DNA of 64,000 nucleotides from Sulfuricystis thermophila (GTDB lineage Bacteria; Pseudomonadota; Gammaproteobacteria; Burkholderiales; Rhodocyclaceae), in assembly GCF_004323595.1 (NCBI RefSeq), contig NZ_AP019373.1, forward strand, positions 1,054,001-1,118,000. Reading direction: 5' to 3'. The first letter of the stretch is position 1; each line of letters opens with the position of its first letter. A model generated the notes under the pieces. That model saw only the letters and a program-made list of their open reading frames with translations. It was not told the DNA's origin and did not search any database. Below, one piece after another: positions 48,846 to 58,757 of the stretch. Both the position numbers and the translations under genes were made by a program.

Positions 48846-50350
48846 CAGGCTTCGTCCTTTCCTTCGGGATGCGCGCGGCTTTGCGCAGCGGCGATCACCG
48901 CAGCGGCGCCTTCCTGGGCGAGCTTGGCTTTGGTCTCGGCAGCCTTGGCTGCGAGCCGCGCGGCTTTCTCGGCCTTTTCGCGTTCCTCGCGGTACTTGCG
49001 GAATTCGTAGCGCTCGCGGGCCCGGTCGGCGGCGGCCTTTTCGCGTTCGCGGGCCCGGATCTCCGATTTTGCGAAACGGTAGTAGTCGACCAGCGGAATG
49101 TGCGCCGGACAAACATAGGCGCAGCAGCCGCATTCGATGCAATCGAACAAATGGTATTCCTGCGTCTTGCCGAAATTCTTCGACCGGGCGTACCAGTAGA
49201 GTTCGTGCGGCTGCAGCAACATCGGACAGGCGCGCGTGCAGGCGCCGCAGCGGATGCAGGGCATCTCGGGCGGCGGCGGCGGGAACAGTGTCGGGCTCAT
49301 CGCCAGCAGGCAGTTGGTTGCCTTGACCACCGGCAGCGAAGTATCCGGCAGCACGAAGCCCATCATCGGCCCGCCCATGACGATGCGATCGGTGTCCGGT
49401 TTGGGTTCGCCAAGAGCGAGCAACGCATCGATCGGCGTGCCGATCAGCGTCTCGACGTTGCCTGGCCAGGCGTAATTGCCGGCGAGGGTCACGATGCGAC
49501 TGATCAGCGGTTCGTCGTGCAATACCGCGCGCGCCACGGCATGGGCAGTGCCGACGTTGAAGCATTGCACGCCGAAATCCGGACCCAGCTTGCCGTAGGG
49601 GATTTCGATGCCGGTCAGCACGTGGATCAACTGCTTCTCGCCGCCTGCAGGGTAACGCGTCGGCACTGTAACCACCTGCATCTCGGGATGGCCCGCGGTC
49701 TGGAGCGCGGTACGCATCGCCGCCGCGGCGTCGGGCTTGTTGTCCTCGATGCCGAACAGCACGCGTTTCGCACCCATCAGGTGGCGGATGATCGCCGCGC
49801 CGGCGACGATCATCGGTGCGCGTTCGCGCATCAGCCGGTCGTCACAGGTGATCCACGGTTCGCATTCGGCGCCGTTGATCACCAAGGTGTCGATGCGCGC
49901 GTTCATCTTGACGTGGCTGGGAAACACCGCGCCGCCTAGACCGACGATGCCGGCTTCGCGGATACGGCTGCGCACCGTTTCGGGATCAGCCGAATAAGCG
50001 TCGAGCGGCACGCGTTCACGCCAGGCATCGGCGCCGTCCGCCTCGATGATCGCGCAGGGCGCCGCCAGCGCCGAAGGGTGCGGTAGGGTGCGTGCTTCGA
50101 TGGCGATCACCGTGCCGGAGGTCGGCGCATGCACGCAGGTGCCGAACGGACCTTCGGCGCTGCCGATACATTGGCCTTTGAGCACGCGCTCACCAGCCTT
50201 GACACGGATGTCGACGCCTCCGGTGGCGCTTTGGCGGAATGGCACGACCAGGAGAGGCGGCAATGGCGCCTGCCGGATCGGCGTGCCTGCCGATTCTTCC
50301 TTGTGCGAATCCGGCTTGATACCGCCGGGGAAACCGAACAGTTCAAGCAT
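48845..50350 (-). CDS. rnfC: Rnf electron transport complex subunit C
   Basis: RnfC is the NADH-binding peripheral subunit. The 501-residue protein has the N-terminal RnfC barrel ([17 protein letters not shown]), the FMN/NADH Rossmann part ([14 protein letters not shown] and [17 protein letters not shown]) and two 4Fe-4S clusters ([12 protein letters not shown] and [12 protein letters not shown]). A charged alanine-rich helix forms the C-terminal tail (about residues 430-501). Its start overlaps the rnfB end by eight bases. Confidence 0.96.
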   Translation of the reverse strand: MLELFGFPGGIKPDSHKEESAGTPIRQAPLPPLLVVPFRQSATGGVDIRVKAGERVLKGQCIGSAEGPFGTCVHAPTSGTVIAIEARTLPHPSALAAPCAIIEADGADAWRERVPLDAYSADPETVRSRIREAGIVGLGGAVFPSHVKMNARIDTLVINGAECEPWITCDDRLMRERAPMIVAGAAIIRHLMGAKRVLFGIEDNKPDAAAAMRTALQTAGHPEMQVVTVPTRYPAGGEKQLIHVLTGIEIPYGKLGPDFGVQCFNVGTAHAVARAVLHDEPLISRIVTLAGNYAWPGNVETLIGTPIDALLALGEPKPDTDRIVMGGPMMGFVLPDTSLPVVKATNCLLAMSPTLFPPPPPEMPCIRCGACTRACPMLLQPHELYWYARSKNFGKTQEYHLFDCIECGCCAYVCPAHIPLVDYYRFAKSEIRAREREKAAADRARERYEFRKYREEREKAEKAARLAAKAAETKAKLAQEGAAAVIAAAQSRAHPEGKDEA

Positions 50351-50912
50351 GGTGGATCACCGTCTTGACCGGCTGCATGCGATACACCGGATATTTCCAC
50401 TTCCAGGTCTCGAGGGTTTCCGGCAGCGGCTGCATGTGGATGCAATTGACCGGGCAGGGCGGCACGCACAGCTCGCAGCCGGTGCATTGGGAGGCGATCA
50501 CCGTGTGCATCTGCTTGGCGGCGCCGACGATCGCATCGACCGGGCAGGCCTGGATGCACAGCGTGCAACCGATGCACAGGTTTTCGTCGATGACCGCGAC
50601 GCTCTTCGGTTTTTCGATGCCGTGCTCGGCCGACAGCGGCTTGAACTCGCGGCCCAGGAGGTCGGCGAGCTTCCTGATGCCCTCTTCGCCGCCCGGCGGG
50701 CACTGGTTGATGTCTGCCTCGCCCTTGGCGATGGCTTCGGCGTAGGGCTTGCAGCCGGGATAACCGCATTGGCCGCATTGCGTCTGCGGCAGGATCGCGT
50801 CGATCTTCTCGACCAGCGGATCGCCCTCGACCTTGAAGCGCACCGCAGCGAAACCGAGTGCCGCGCCGAGCACGACGGCCCCCAATGCCATGACCAGGAT
50901 CGCTGCAAGCAT
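50343..50912 (-). CDS. rnfB: Rnf electron transport complex subunit B
   Basis: The 189-residue ferredoxin-like subunit has an N-terminal membrane helix, the 4Fe-4S cluster motif [16 protein letters not shown] and two further clusters ([14 protein letters not shown] and [14 protein letters not shown]). A C-terminal hydrophilic tail ([22 protein letters not shown]) follows. It is directly adjacent to rnfA, whose stop precedes its start by no gap. Confidence 0.96.
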   Translation of the reverse strand: MLAAILVMALGAVVLGAALGFAAVRFKVEGDPLVEKIDAILPQTQCGQCGYPGCKPYAEAIAKGEADINQCPPGGEEGIRKLADLLGREFKPLSAEHGIEKPKSVAVIDENLCIGCTLCIQACPVDAIVGAAKQMHTVIASQCTGCELCVPPCPVNCIHMQPLPETLETWKWKYPVYRMQPVKTVIHHA

Positions 50913-51497
50913 TTACTTGTATTTGTCCAGTCCAGCGAAACCCATGAAGGCCAGGCTCATGATCCCGGCGGTGATCATCGCGATCGCCGTGCCGCGTAAA
51001 TGCACCGGCACGTCTGCCCCTTCGAGACGTTCGCGCAGGCCGGCGAAGATCACCAGCGCCAGCGAAAAACCGAGCGCGGAGCCGAAACCGAACAGCAGCG
51101 ATTCGACGAGGTTGTGCTTCAGCCCGATGTTGAGCAGCGGGATACCCAGCACCGCGCAGTTGGTGGTGATCAGCGGCAGGTAAATGCCGAGCACCTGGTG
51201 CAGCAAAGGGCTCGTCTTCTGGATCACCAGCTCGGTGAGCTGCACGATCGCCGCGATGGTGACGATGAAGGACAGGGTGCGCAGATAGAGCAGGTCATTG
51301 GGCGCCAGCAGCCAGCGGTCGATCACATAACTGGTGCCGCAGGCGAGCGTCAGCACGAAGGTGGTGGCGGCGCCCATGCCAAGGGCGGTTTCCAGTTTCT
51401 TCGACACCCCCATGAACGGGCACAGGCCGAGGATGCGCACGAAGACGACGTTGTTGACGAGAACCGCGCCGAGGATGATGAAAAGATAGCTGGTCAT
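50913..51497 (-). CDS. rnfA: Rnf electron transport complex subunit A
   Basis: The 194-residue protein has six membrane helices and family text ([33 protein letters not shown]). The start is set at 51497 ([16 protein letters not shown]); upstream extension to 51530 is not conserved. It is the first gene of rnfABCDGE on the minus strand. The complex couples ferredoxin/NADH electron transfer to ion translocation; direction and ion (Na+ or H+) are not clear from sequence. Confidence 0.96.
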   Translation of the reverse strand: MTSYLFIILGAVLVNNVVFVRILGLCPFMGVSKKLETALGMGAATTFVLTLACGTSYVIDRWLLAPNDLLYLRTLSFIVTIAAIVQLTELVIQKTSPLLHQVLGIYLPLITTNCAVLGIPLLNIGLKHNLVESLLFGFGSALGFSLALVIFAGLRERLEGADVPVHLRGTAIAMITAGIMSLAFMGFAGLDKYK

Positions 51498-51604
51498 GAT
51501 GTCGGATGTCCGCCGCGCGCACCGTGGCACGACGGCAGCCGCGGATTATCGCGCGTCGGCGGGCGGACAACAACCCTGCGGCCGGAACAGGAATCCAGGC
51601 CAGA

Positions 51605-53689
51605 TCATTCTTCGGCCATCTCGCCGAGCAGCAGTTCCTGCGCGCAGGTGCGCACGCGTCGGGAGGGGCGGATGCGGTAAACACCGTCGCTGTCCATGTC
51701 CCAGGCCTGGCAATTGTCGGCCAGGTAGGCGCGCAGGCCTTCGCGGATCACGCGCCGTTTGAGCTTCGGATCGAGCACCGGGAAACAGACCTCGATGCGG
51801 CGGAAGAAATTCCGCTCCATCCAGTCGGCGCTGCCCAGATAGACCCGCTCGGCGCCGTCGGCATGGAAATAGAAAATACGGTGGTGTTCGAGGAAGCGAC
51901 CGATCACCGAGCGCACGCGGATGTTTTCGGACAATCCCGGCACGCCCGGGCGCAGGCAGCAGACGCCGCGCACGATCAGATCGATCTTCACCCCGGCCTG
52001 GCTCGCGGCATAGAGCGCCTCGATGATCTGCGGTTCGAGCAGCGCGTTCATCTTGGCGATGATCTGTGTCTTGCGCCCCGCCTTGGCGATCTTCGTTTCT
52101 TCCCGGATCGCATCCAGCATGTTGTCGTGCAGCGTGAAAGGCGCCTGCCAGAGGTGCTTGAGCTCGACCGCCTTGCCCAGTCCGGTGAGCTGTTTGAAGA
52201 TTTCGTTGACGTCGGCGGTGATCTCGTCGTGACAGGTCAGCAGGCCGAAATCGGTATAAAACCGCGTCGTGCGCGGGTGGTAATTGCCGGTGCCCAAATG
52301 CACGTAGCGGCGATAACCTTGTTCCTCACGGCGCAACACCAGCATCATCTTGGCATGCGTCTTGTAGCCGAACACGCCATAGACGACATGGGCGCCGACC
52401 TCTTCGAGCCGTGCCGCGATCGACAGATTCGCCTCCTCGTCGAATCGTGCCATCAGCTCGACGACGACGGTGACTTCCTTGCCCTTCTGGGCGGCGCGCA
52501 GCAGGTGCTCCATCAACACCGAATCGGTGCCGGTGCGATAGACCGTCATCTTGATCGCCACAACCTGCGGATCGTCGGCCGCCTGTTTGAGGAATTCGAT
52601 CACCGGCGTAAACGACTGGTAGGGATGATGCAGCAGGATGTCACCTTTGCGGATCGCGGCGAACATGTCCTCGCGGCCGGAGAGCTGCCTGGGCAGGCCC
52701 GGCTGGAAGGGCTTGAATTTCAGATCGGGACGGTCGACGCGGTCCGGCACCGAAATCAGCCGCACCAGATTGACGATGCCATGCACCTGATACAGATCGT
52801 CGCGGCCGAGGCCGAACTGCTGGAGCAGGAAGTCGACCATCGCCGGTGAGCAGTTGTCCGGCACTTCGAGCCGCACCGCATCGCCGAAGTGGCGCTGCGG
52901 CAGTTCGCCCTGCAGCGCGGTGCGCAGGTTCTTGACTTCTTCTTCGTCGACGAACAGATCGGAGTTGCGCGTGACGCGAAACTGGTAACAGCCGAGCACG
53001 TTCATGCCGGCGAACAGTTCGCCGACATAGCGGTGCATCACCGACGAGAGAAAAATGAAGCCGTAGTCGATGCCGGTGAGCTCGCGTGGCAGTTGGATCA
53101 CGCGCGGCAGTGCGCGCGGTGCCTGGACGATCGCGGCGCCGCCGGCGCGGCCGAAGGCATCGGTGCCTTCGAGCTCGACGGCGAAGTTGAGGCTCTTGTT
53201 CAGTACGCGCGGGAAGGGGTGCGCCGGGTCCAGCCCGATCGGCGTCAGCACCGGCATCACCTCGCGCCGGAAATAATCATGGATCCAGGCTTCCTGCGCC
53301 TCGTTCCATTCCGAACGCCTGAAGAAGCAGATGCCTTCCTTGCGCAATGCCGGCAGGATCACCTGATTGAGCAGGGCATACTGTTCCTCGATCAGGCGAT
53401 GCGCTTCACGCGTGACGAGCCGGAACACCTCCTGCGCCGTGCGCCGGTCGGCGCCGGTGATGCTGCTCTTGAGTTTGATTTGTTCCTTGATGCCGGCGAC
53501 GCGGATTTCGAAAAACTCGTCGAGATTGGACGAGACGATGCACAGGAAGCGCAGGCGTTCGAGGAGCGGCACGCGCGCGTCCGCCGCCTGGGCCAGGACG
53601 CGGCGGTTGAAGGCGAGCAGCGACAATTCGCGGTTGAGGAAATGTTCTGCCGGGAATTCGGGCGGCAGGGCTTGGGGCGTGATCATCAT
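51605..53689 (-). CDS. ppk: polyphosphate kinase 1
   Basis: PPK1 polymerises the terminal phosphate of ATP into polyphosphate. The 694-residue length is normal. N-terminal FLNRELSLLAFNRRVL and the catalytic histidine regions YKTHAKMMLVLRRE and EHHRIFYFHADG are present, plus RFDEEANLSIAARLEE. The frame continues in the minus strand across ppx for another 2 kb as an artefact. Start is ATG 53689 (MMITPQALPPEFPAEHF). It is divergent from ppx; the gap holds a dispersed-repeat copy. Confidence 0.96.
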   Translation of the reverse strand: MMITPQALPPEFPAEHFLNRELSLLAFNRRVLAQAADARVPLLERLRFLCIVSSNLDEFFEIRVAGIKEQIKLKSSITGADRRTAQEVFRLVTREAHRLIEEQYALLNQVILPALRKEGICFFRRSEWNEAQEAWIHDYFRREVMPVLTPIGLDPAHPFPRVLNKSLNFAVELEGTDAFGRAGGAAIVQAPRALPRVIQLPRELTGIDYGFIFLSSVMHRYVGELFAGMNVLGCYQFRVTRNSDLFVDEEEVKNLRTALQGELPQRHFGDAVRLEVPDNCSPAMVDFLLQQFGLGRDDLYQVHGIVNLVRLISVPDRVDRPDLKFKPFQPGLPRQLSGREDMFAAIRKGDILLHHPYQSFTPVIEFLKQAADDPQVVAIKMTVYRTGTDSVLMEHLLRAAQKGKEVTVVVELMARFDEEANLSIAARLEEVGAHVVYGVFGYKTHAKMMLVLRREEQGYRRYVHLGTGNYHPRTTRFYTDFGLLTCHDEITADVNEIFKQLTGLGKAVELKHLWQAPFTLHDNMLDAIREETKIAKAGRKTQIIAKMNALLEPQIIEALYAASQAGVKIDLIVRGVCCLRPGVPGLSENIRVRSVIGRFLEHHRIFYFHADGAERVYLGSADWMERNFFRRIEVCFPVLDPKLKRRVIREGLRAYLADNCQAWDMDSDGVYRIRPSRRVRTCAQELLLGEMAEE

Positions 53690-53734
53690 GATGGCAGGAG
53701 CGGCTTTTTGTTGCCGCAAGTATGACACGGCGCT

Positions 53735-53759
53735 GTGCCGTTCCGCCAGCGCCGATTTT
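53735..53759 (-). repeat. dispersed 25-bp repeat, copy 13
   Basis: Minus-strand consensus with spacer GGAA, preceded by AAAA. It lies between the divergent ppk and ppx genes. Confidence 0.93.
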
Positions 53760-53806
53760 CGGCTGCTAGAATCGACGCACTGCACATAGAGACGGGATTC
53801 TCTGCC

Positions 53807-55300
53807 GTGATACATGAACACGTCGCCGCCGTCGACTTGGGCTCCAACAGTTTTCGCCTGCAGGTTGGTCGCGTGGTCGGCAACCAGATCTACCCGCTCG
53901 ACAGCCTCAAGGAGCCGGTGCGGCTCGCCGCCGGCCTGACCGCAGACAAATGGCTCGATGCCGCCGCGCAACGGCGCGGGCTGGCGGCCTTGGCGCGTTT
54001 CGGTGAGCGCCTGCGCGGCTTTGCTCCCGATGCGGTGCGTGCCGTCGCCACCAACACACTGCGCGTCGCCCGCAATGCGGCCGAATTCCTCGCCCAGGCC
54101 GAGGCGGTGCTCGGTTTTCCCATCGAGGTGATCGCCGGTCGTGAGGAGGCACGCCTGATCTATCTCGGCGTCGCCCATACCCTGCCCAATCAGCGCATCC
54201 GCCATCTGGTCGTCGACATCGGCGGCGGCTCCACCGAATTCATCATCGGCCGCAACATCAAGCCGCTGCTGCTCGAATCGCTCTACATGGGTTGCGTCGG
54301 CTACAGCCTGCGATTTTTCCCCGACGGCCGCGTCACCAAGCGCAACATGAAGGAAGCCGAGCTGGCCGCGCGCCGCGAGTTGCAGGCCATCGTGCATGCC
54401 TATCGCGCGACCGGCTGGGATCTCGCAGTCGGCTCGTCCGGAACGGCCAAGGCGATCTGCGACCTGCTCGAATTCAATGGCTTTGCTGCAGGCACCATTA
54501 CCCGTGAGGGGCTCGAGCGCCTGCGTCACCGCCTCGTCTTGGCTGGTCACGCCGCCAAGACGGGGCTCGTCGGTATGCGCCCCGATCGCGTGCCGGTGCT
54601 TCCCGGCGGGCTGGCGATCATGTCGGCGGTGTTCAAGGGGCTGGGGCTCGAGGAAATGGTCTATTCCGAAGGCGCGCTGCGTCTGGGTGTGCTCTACGAC
54701 CTCTTGGGCCGCTATCATCACGAAGACATGCGCGAGGCGACCGTCAAGCGCTTCATCCAGCGCTACGAGGTGGATCGGGCCCAGGCGGCGCGGGTCGCCA
54801 CCACGGCCCTTGAGCTCTACCAGCAACTGCGGCCGCAGGAGGATATCGAGACTTCGCCGGCGGCACAGTTCCTTGCCTGGGCGGCTCGGCTCCATGAAGT
54901 GGGTGTCTCGGTGGCGCACACCAGCTATCACAAGCACAGCGCCTACATCCTCGCCAATGCCGACATGCCCGGTTTTTCGCGCCGCGATCAGGCGTTGCTG
55001 GCGCGTCTCGTGCTCGCGCACCGCGGCAAGCTCGAACGGGTGCAGCCGCTTTCGCCGGATGCGCCCGAATGGCAGCTGATCTTCTGTCTGCGCCTGGCCG
55101 CGCTGCTCCATCGTGCTCGCGACGATGCCCCCTTGCCCGAACTCCATGCGCGCCATACCGCGAAGGGCTTCGAGTTGGCGATCGACCGGGAATGGCTCGC
55201 GGAGGCGCCCTTGACGGCCGCGACGCTCGACGAAGAGGTCGGACAATGGGCGAGCGTGGGCATCGGCTTCAAGGTACGCAACCTGCGCACACATGCCTGA
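53807..55300 (+). CDS. ppx: exopolyphosphatase of the Ppx/GppA family
   Basis: Ppx/GppA enzymes split polyphosphate or pppGpp. The GTG at 53807 is taken as start since VIHEHVAAVDLGSNSFRLQV places the first phosphate-binding motif at the family position; an ATG at 53735 would start inside the dispersed repeat. The second motif is DIGGGSTEFIIG and the third GSSGTAKAI. The C-terminal HD-like region (LHEVGVSVAHTSYHKHSAYILAN) is complete. The 497-residue length matches Ppx. It is divergent from ppk and its stop overlaps the next gene by eight bases. Confidence 0.95.
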   Translation: MIHEHVAAVDLGSNSFRLQVGRVVGNQIYPLDSLKEPVRLAAGLTADKWLDAAAQRRGLAALARFGERLRGFAPDAVRAVATNTLRVARNAAEFLAQAEAVLGFPIEVIAGREEARLIYLGVAHTLPNQRIRHLVVDIGGGSTEFIIGRNIKPLLLESLYMGCVGYSLRFFPDGRVTKRNMKEAELAARRELQAIVHAYRATGWDLAVGSSGTAKAICDLLEFNGFAAGTITREGLERLRHRLVLAGHAAKTGLVGMRPDRVPVLPGGLAIMSAVFKGLGLEEMVYSEGALRLGVLYDLLGRYHHEDMREATVKRFIQRYEVDRAQAARVATTALELYQQLRPQEDIETSPAAQFLAWAARLHEVGVSVAHTSYHKHSAYILANADMPGFSRRDQALLARLVLAHRGKLERVQPLSPDAPEWQLIFCLRLAALLHRARDDAPLPELHARHTAKGFELAIDREWLAEAPLTAATLDEEVGQWASVGIGFKVRNLRTHA

Positions 55301-56426
55301 TGCGCCGATGAATCCGGCGGGGTTTGCGCTACGGCGCGCCGACGACGCCGTCGAGGAGATCGTCCTCGATGGGCCGTGGGTATTGCGCGCGATCATCGCT
55401 GCCGGCCATGACTGGCAGGTACGTCTGCGGGAGGTGGCCGTCCGGCCAGGGCTGCGCTGGAACTGCCTTGGGCTAGAGGCGCTCGACTCGGCGGGGGCGG
55501 TGCTGCTCTGGCAGCTGTGGGGGCGGCGTTTGCCGGCTTCCTTGTTGATCGCACCGGAATACCGCGAGATCTTTGCCCGTCTCGATCGGCTTCCCGTCCA
55601 GGGAGGAGCGAGGCGGCAGACCTTGTCCGACGGACTCGTCATGTTCGGCCTGGCGATTCTGGCGCTGCTCGGGCATCTGCGCGATTTCATCGTGCTGCTG
55701 GGGCAGCTGATGCTCGATACGCTCCATTTGCTGCGTCATCCCGGCGATCTGCCACGACGCGAAATCTCGGCCAACATTTACAAGACCGGCGTGCGGGCGA
55801 TGCCGGTGACGGCGCTGGTGGGCTTTCTGATCGGCGTGGTGCTCTCCTATCTTTCGGCCTTGCAGCTGCGGCAGCTGGGCGCGGACATGTTCATCGTCAA
55901 TATCCTCGGTTTCGGCATCATCCGTGAGCTGGGCCCGCTCCTGGTCGCGGTGCTGGTCGCCGGGCGTTCCGGCTCGGCGATGACCGCGCAGCTCGGCGTG
56001 ATGCGCGTCACCGAGGAGATCGATGCCCTCGTCGCGTTGGGCGTGCCGCGCAACCTGCGGCTGGTGTTTCCCAAGGTGGTGGCGCTCGCCATCACGTTGC
56101 CATTGTTGGTGATCTGGACTTCGGGGATTGCCCTGCTGGGTGGCATGGTCGCGGCGAATGTCCAACTCGACATCGGGTATGGCTTTTTCTTCGATGCGCT
56201 GCCCAAGGCCGTGCCGGTGGCGAACCTGTGGATCGGCCTGATCAAGGGTTTTGCCTTCGGCGTCGCGATTGCTTTGGTGGCCTGTCACTTCGGCCTGCGT
56301 GTCCAGCCCAACACCGAGAGCCTGTCCTTCAACACCACTGCATCGGTGGTTTCTGCGATCACGCTGGTGATCCTGATCGATGCCATATTCGCGATCATCA
56401 CCCGCAACATTGGTATGCCACTATGA
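55293..56426 (+). CDS. MlaE-type ABC permease with fused N-terminal STAS-like domain
   Basis: The 377-residue protein joins an N-terminal STAS-like domain (about residues 15-105, LRWNCLGLEALDSAGAVLLWQLW) to a full MlaE permease domain (about 130-375, KTGVRAMPVTALVGFLIGVVLSY; REL-G-LLVAVLVAGRSGSAMTAQLG; GVPRNLRLVFPKVVA). In Escherichia coli the STAS part is the separate protein MlaB. The gene overlaps ppx by eight bases and the ATPase gene by four, so the operon may be read together with ppx. Confidence 0.93.
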   Translation: MPDAPMNPAGFALRRADDAVEEIVLDGPWVLRAIIAAGHDWQVRLREVAVRPGLRWNCLGLEALDSAGAVLLWQLWGRRLPASLLIAPEYREIFARLDRLPVQGGARRQTLSDGLVMFGLAILALLGHLRDFIVLLGQLMLDTLHLLRHPGDLPRREISANIYKTGVRAMPVTALVGFLIGVVLSYLSALQLRQLGADMFIVNILGFGIIRELGPLLVAVLVAGRSGSAMTAQLGVMRVTEEIDALVALGVPRNLRLVFPKVVALAITLPLLVIWTSGIALLGGMVAANVQLDIGYGFFFDALPKAVPVANLWIGLIKGFAFGVAIALVACHFGLRVQPNTESLSFNTTASVVSAITLVILIDAIFAIITRNIGMPL

Positions 56427-57196
56427 GGGTTGTTGCGCCGGTGATCTCTGTGTGCAATCTCTCCACCCGTCTGGGTGGGCGCTGGATCCATCGTCATCTG
56501 GACCTGGAGATCCGACGTGGCGAGCGCGTGGCGCTGGTGGGCGATTCCGGCAGCGGCAAGACGACGCTGTTGCGGCAGATGATCGGCCTCCTGACGCCGA
56601 CCGAGGGCGAGGTGCGGCTGTTTGGCGAAGCGTTGTTCGGCGGTGGCGTGGCGCGCGAGCGCAAGCTACGGCAGCGTTTCGGCGTGCTGTTCCAGCAGGG
56701 CGCGCTGTTTTCCGCACTCGACGTTTTCGCCAACATCGCCTTTCCGCTGCGTGAGTTGAAGACGCTCGACGAGGCGGTGATCCGTGACTTGGTGATGCTC
56801 AAGCTCGAGATGGTCGAACTACCCGCGCATGCTGCGCACCTGATGCCGGCCCAGCTCTCCGGCGGGATGATCAAGCGCGTCGCCCTGGCGCGCGCGCTGG
56901 CGCTCGAACCAGAACTGCTGTTGCTCGACGAGCCGACCGCCGGCCTCGATCCGGATCTGTCCGAAGGTTTCGAACGGCTGATCCGGACGCTTTGCGAACG
57001 GCTCGATCTGACCGTCGTCTTCGTCACCCACGATCTCGACACCATCGCCGCACTGGCGACCCGTGTGGCCATACTGGCGGAGCAGAAAATCCTCGCCTAT
57101 GGGCCGATCGATGCCATCATGCGCATCGAGCATCCCTTTGTGCATAATTTCTTCCATTCCTCCCGTGGGCGACATGCCTTTGCCGAATATCGCTGA
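56423..57196 (+). CDS. MlaF-type ABC transporter ATPase
   Basis: The 257-residue ATPase has Walker A GDSGSGKTTLLRQM, signature LSGGMIKRVALARAL, Walker B LLLLDEPTAGLDP and the H-loop FVTHDLDT. The ATG at 56423 overlaps the permease stop as ATGA. The open frame extends back to 56228 without conserved features. It is the energy unit of the phospholipid-transport operon. Confidence 0.94.
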   Translation: MRVVAPVISVCNLSTRLGGRWIHRHLDLEIRRGERVALVGDSGSGKTTLLRQMIGLLTPTEGEVRLFGEALFGGGVARERKLRQRFGVLFQQGALFSALDVFANIAFPLRELKTLDEAVIRDLVMLKLEMVELPAHAAHLMPAQLSGGMIKRVALARALALEPELLLLDEPTAGLDPDLSEGFERLIRTLCERLDLTVVFVTHDLDTIAALATRVAILAEQKILAYGPIDAIMRIEHPFVHNFFHSSRGRHAFAEYR

Positions 57197-57204
57197 GATC
57201 TAGG

Positions 57205-58152
57205 ATGGAAAACCGTGCCCACGCCCTGCTGGCCGGCCTGTTCACGCTGAGTTTCCTCGTCGTGGCCGTACTGGCCGTCTGGTGGCTGTCGGGCAGCAGT
57301 GAGAAAACCCATACCTATTTGCTCGAAACGCGCGGCAATGTCAGCGGTTTGAATCTCGAAGCGCAGGTGCGTTATCGCGGCATTCGTGCCGGCAAGGTGA
57401 AGGATATCTACACCGATCCGGAGGATCCCGGTAAACTGCTAGTTAAGATCGTCCTCGGCCGCCAGTACCGGCTCACCGACAAGACGCTGGCCCGCCTCAA
57501 TTACCAGGGGGTGACCGGCATCGCCTATGTGATGCTCGAAGAGCCGGCACATGACGGCAAGCCGCTCGAACCGGACGATGCCGCACCCCCGCGCCTGCCA
57601 CTGCAGCCGGGGCTGCTCGACAGTCTGGGGCAGCGCGCGGGAGACATCACCAGCCAGTTGGCGGAGCTCGTCACGCGCTTAAACCGGGTGTTCGACGAAC
57701 GCAATCTGGGCAATCTGCAACGGACACTCGACAATCTGGCAGTCTCCTCCGAAAGCCTGAAGGCCCTGCCAGTGATCATGGCCAACCTGAAGGTCGCCCT
57801 GTCACAGGACAACCTCGGCCGCCTCGACAGGCTGCTCGCCCATCTCGAACGTACCGCCGCTGATGCCGCGCCGCTCGCCGCCGAAGCGCGGCAACTGGTG
57901 GCGACTTTGAACGGTCTGGCGCAACGCCTCGACGCCTTGGCGACGACGGCCGGTGCGCTCGGCGAACGACTGGATGCTGCGACCCTGCCCCGCGCCGAGA
58001 AGCTGATCGGCGAAGCAGCTGCCACGGCACGCCGACTGGACCGGCTGATCGAAATGCTCAACGATCGGCCGCAGGCACTGCTGTTCGGCCCTCCACCCCT
58101 GCGACCGGGGCCGGGAGAGCAGGGCTTTACACCGCCTGGCGGAAAGGAGTGA
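57205..58152 (+). CDS. MCE-domain lipid transport protein, MlaD type
   Basis: The 315-residue protein has a membrane anchor (residues about 8-28, LLAGLFTLSFLVVAVLAVWWL) and an MCE domain (about 37-120; ETRGNVSGLNLEAQVRYRGI with GKV after it). A long helical coil region (about 150-285) follows, typical of the longer PqiB/YebT-like MCE proteins. It likely forms the periplasmic tunnel or hexameric ring that contacts lipids. It starts nine bases after the ATPase gene. Confidence 0.93.
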   Translation: MENRAHALLAGLFTLSFLVVAVLAVWWLSGSSEKTHTYLLETRGNVSGLNLEAQVRYRGIRAGKVKDIYTDPEDPGKLLVKIVLGRQYRLTDKTLARLNYQGVTGIAYVMLEEPAHDGKPLEPDDAAPPRLPLQPGLLDSLGQRAGDITSQLAELVTRLNRVFDERNLGNLQRTLDNLAVSSESLKALPVIMANLKVALSQDNLGRLDRLLAHLERTAADAAPLAAEARQLVATLNGLAQRLDALATTAGALGERLDAATLPRAEKLIGEAAATARRLDRLIEMLNDRPQALLFGPPPLRPGPGEQGFTPPGGKE

Positions 58153-58153
58153 G

Positions 58154-58741
58154 ATGATGAGAAGGTGGTTGCTCGTACTGCTCATTTCGCTCTCCGGCTG
58201 CCTCAATCATCCGCGACCTGATGCGCCGATCGCGCGCCATGATTTCGGCGATCCCGCCGGTCGATGGCCGGCGGGGGGCATTGCGATCCGGCAGGTGAAG
58301 GTAGAGGCGGCGCCCTGGCTCGATGCCTCGGCCCAGCTCTACCGGCTGCAGTATGCAACGCCGCTGCGTCGCGAAAGTTTTGCCGCCAGCCGCTGGGTCG
58401 CGCCGCCGGGCGAATTGCTCGAACGCTGGCTCGAGCGGGTCATTCTGCCTGCGCAACCGGGCGGCGTGGGTGGTTGCCGGCTCGTGATCATGCTCGACGA
58501 GCTCGAACAGCGCTTTACGTCGCCCACGGCCAGTGAAGTGGTGCTGGCGGTGCGCGCGAATCTCTTGCAAGGCAAGCGCCTTGTCACCAGCAAGGCGATC
58601 GAAATCGCGCGCCCCGCCTCTACGCCAGACAGTGCCGGCGGCGTGCGGGCGACGCGCGCTGCGGTTCAAGCGCTGGCCGAGGCATTGGCTGCCTGGGTCG
58701 AGGAAAGCCGGCAGCTCGCCTCTGCCTGTGCGAGCAGTTGA
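58154..58741 (+). CDS. ABC-type transport auxiliary lipoprotein
   Basis: The 195-residue product has a lipoprotein signal (LLVLLISLSGC, lipobox LSGC, about residue 16). The rest resembles the PqiC/DUF330 auxiliary lipoproteins (IAIRQVKVEAAPWLDASAQLYRLQYATP and SRWVAPPGELLERWL). It is probably an outer-membrane partner of the MCE protein. It starts two bases after the MlaD-type gene. No MlaC-type gene is seen in the operon. Confidence 0.85.
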   Translation: MMRRWLLVLLISLSGCLNHPRPDAPIARHDFGDPAGRWPAGGIAIRQVKVEAAPWLDASAQLYRLQYATPLRRESFAASRWVAPPGELLERWLERVILPAQPGGVGGCRLVIMLDELEQRFTSPTASEVVLAVRANLLQGKRLVTSKAIEIARPASTPDSAGGVRATRAAVQALAEALAAWVEESRQLASACASS

Positions 58742-58757
58742 AGAGCGGTTTGAGTGT

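Noticed and set aside
50061-50085. A further partial match to the dispersed repeat in rnfC (GCCAGCGCCGAAG)
   Set aside because: Only the core half matches and the CGGCAC block and A/T lead are absent, so it is within chance for this composition.
53690-55690. A minus-strand frame of about 660 codons contiguous with ppk
   Set aside because: It is antisense to ppx, whose motifs are intact, and its translation is low-complexity R/A/G-rich text without family features. GC-rich genes commonly leave such open antisense frames.
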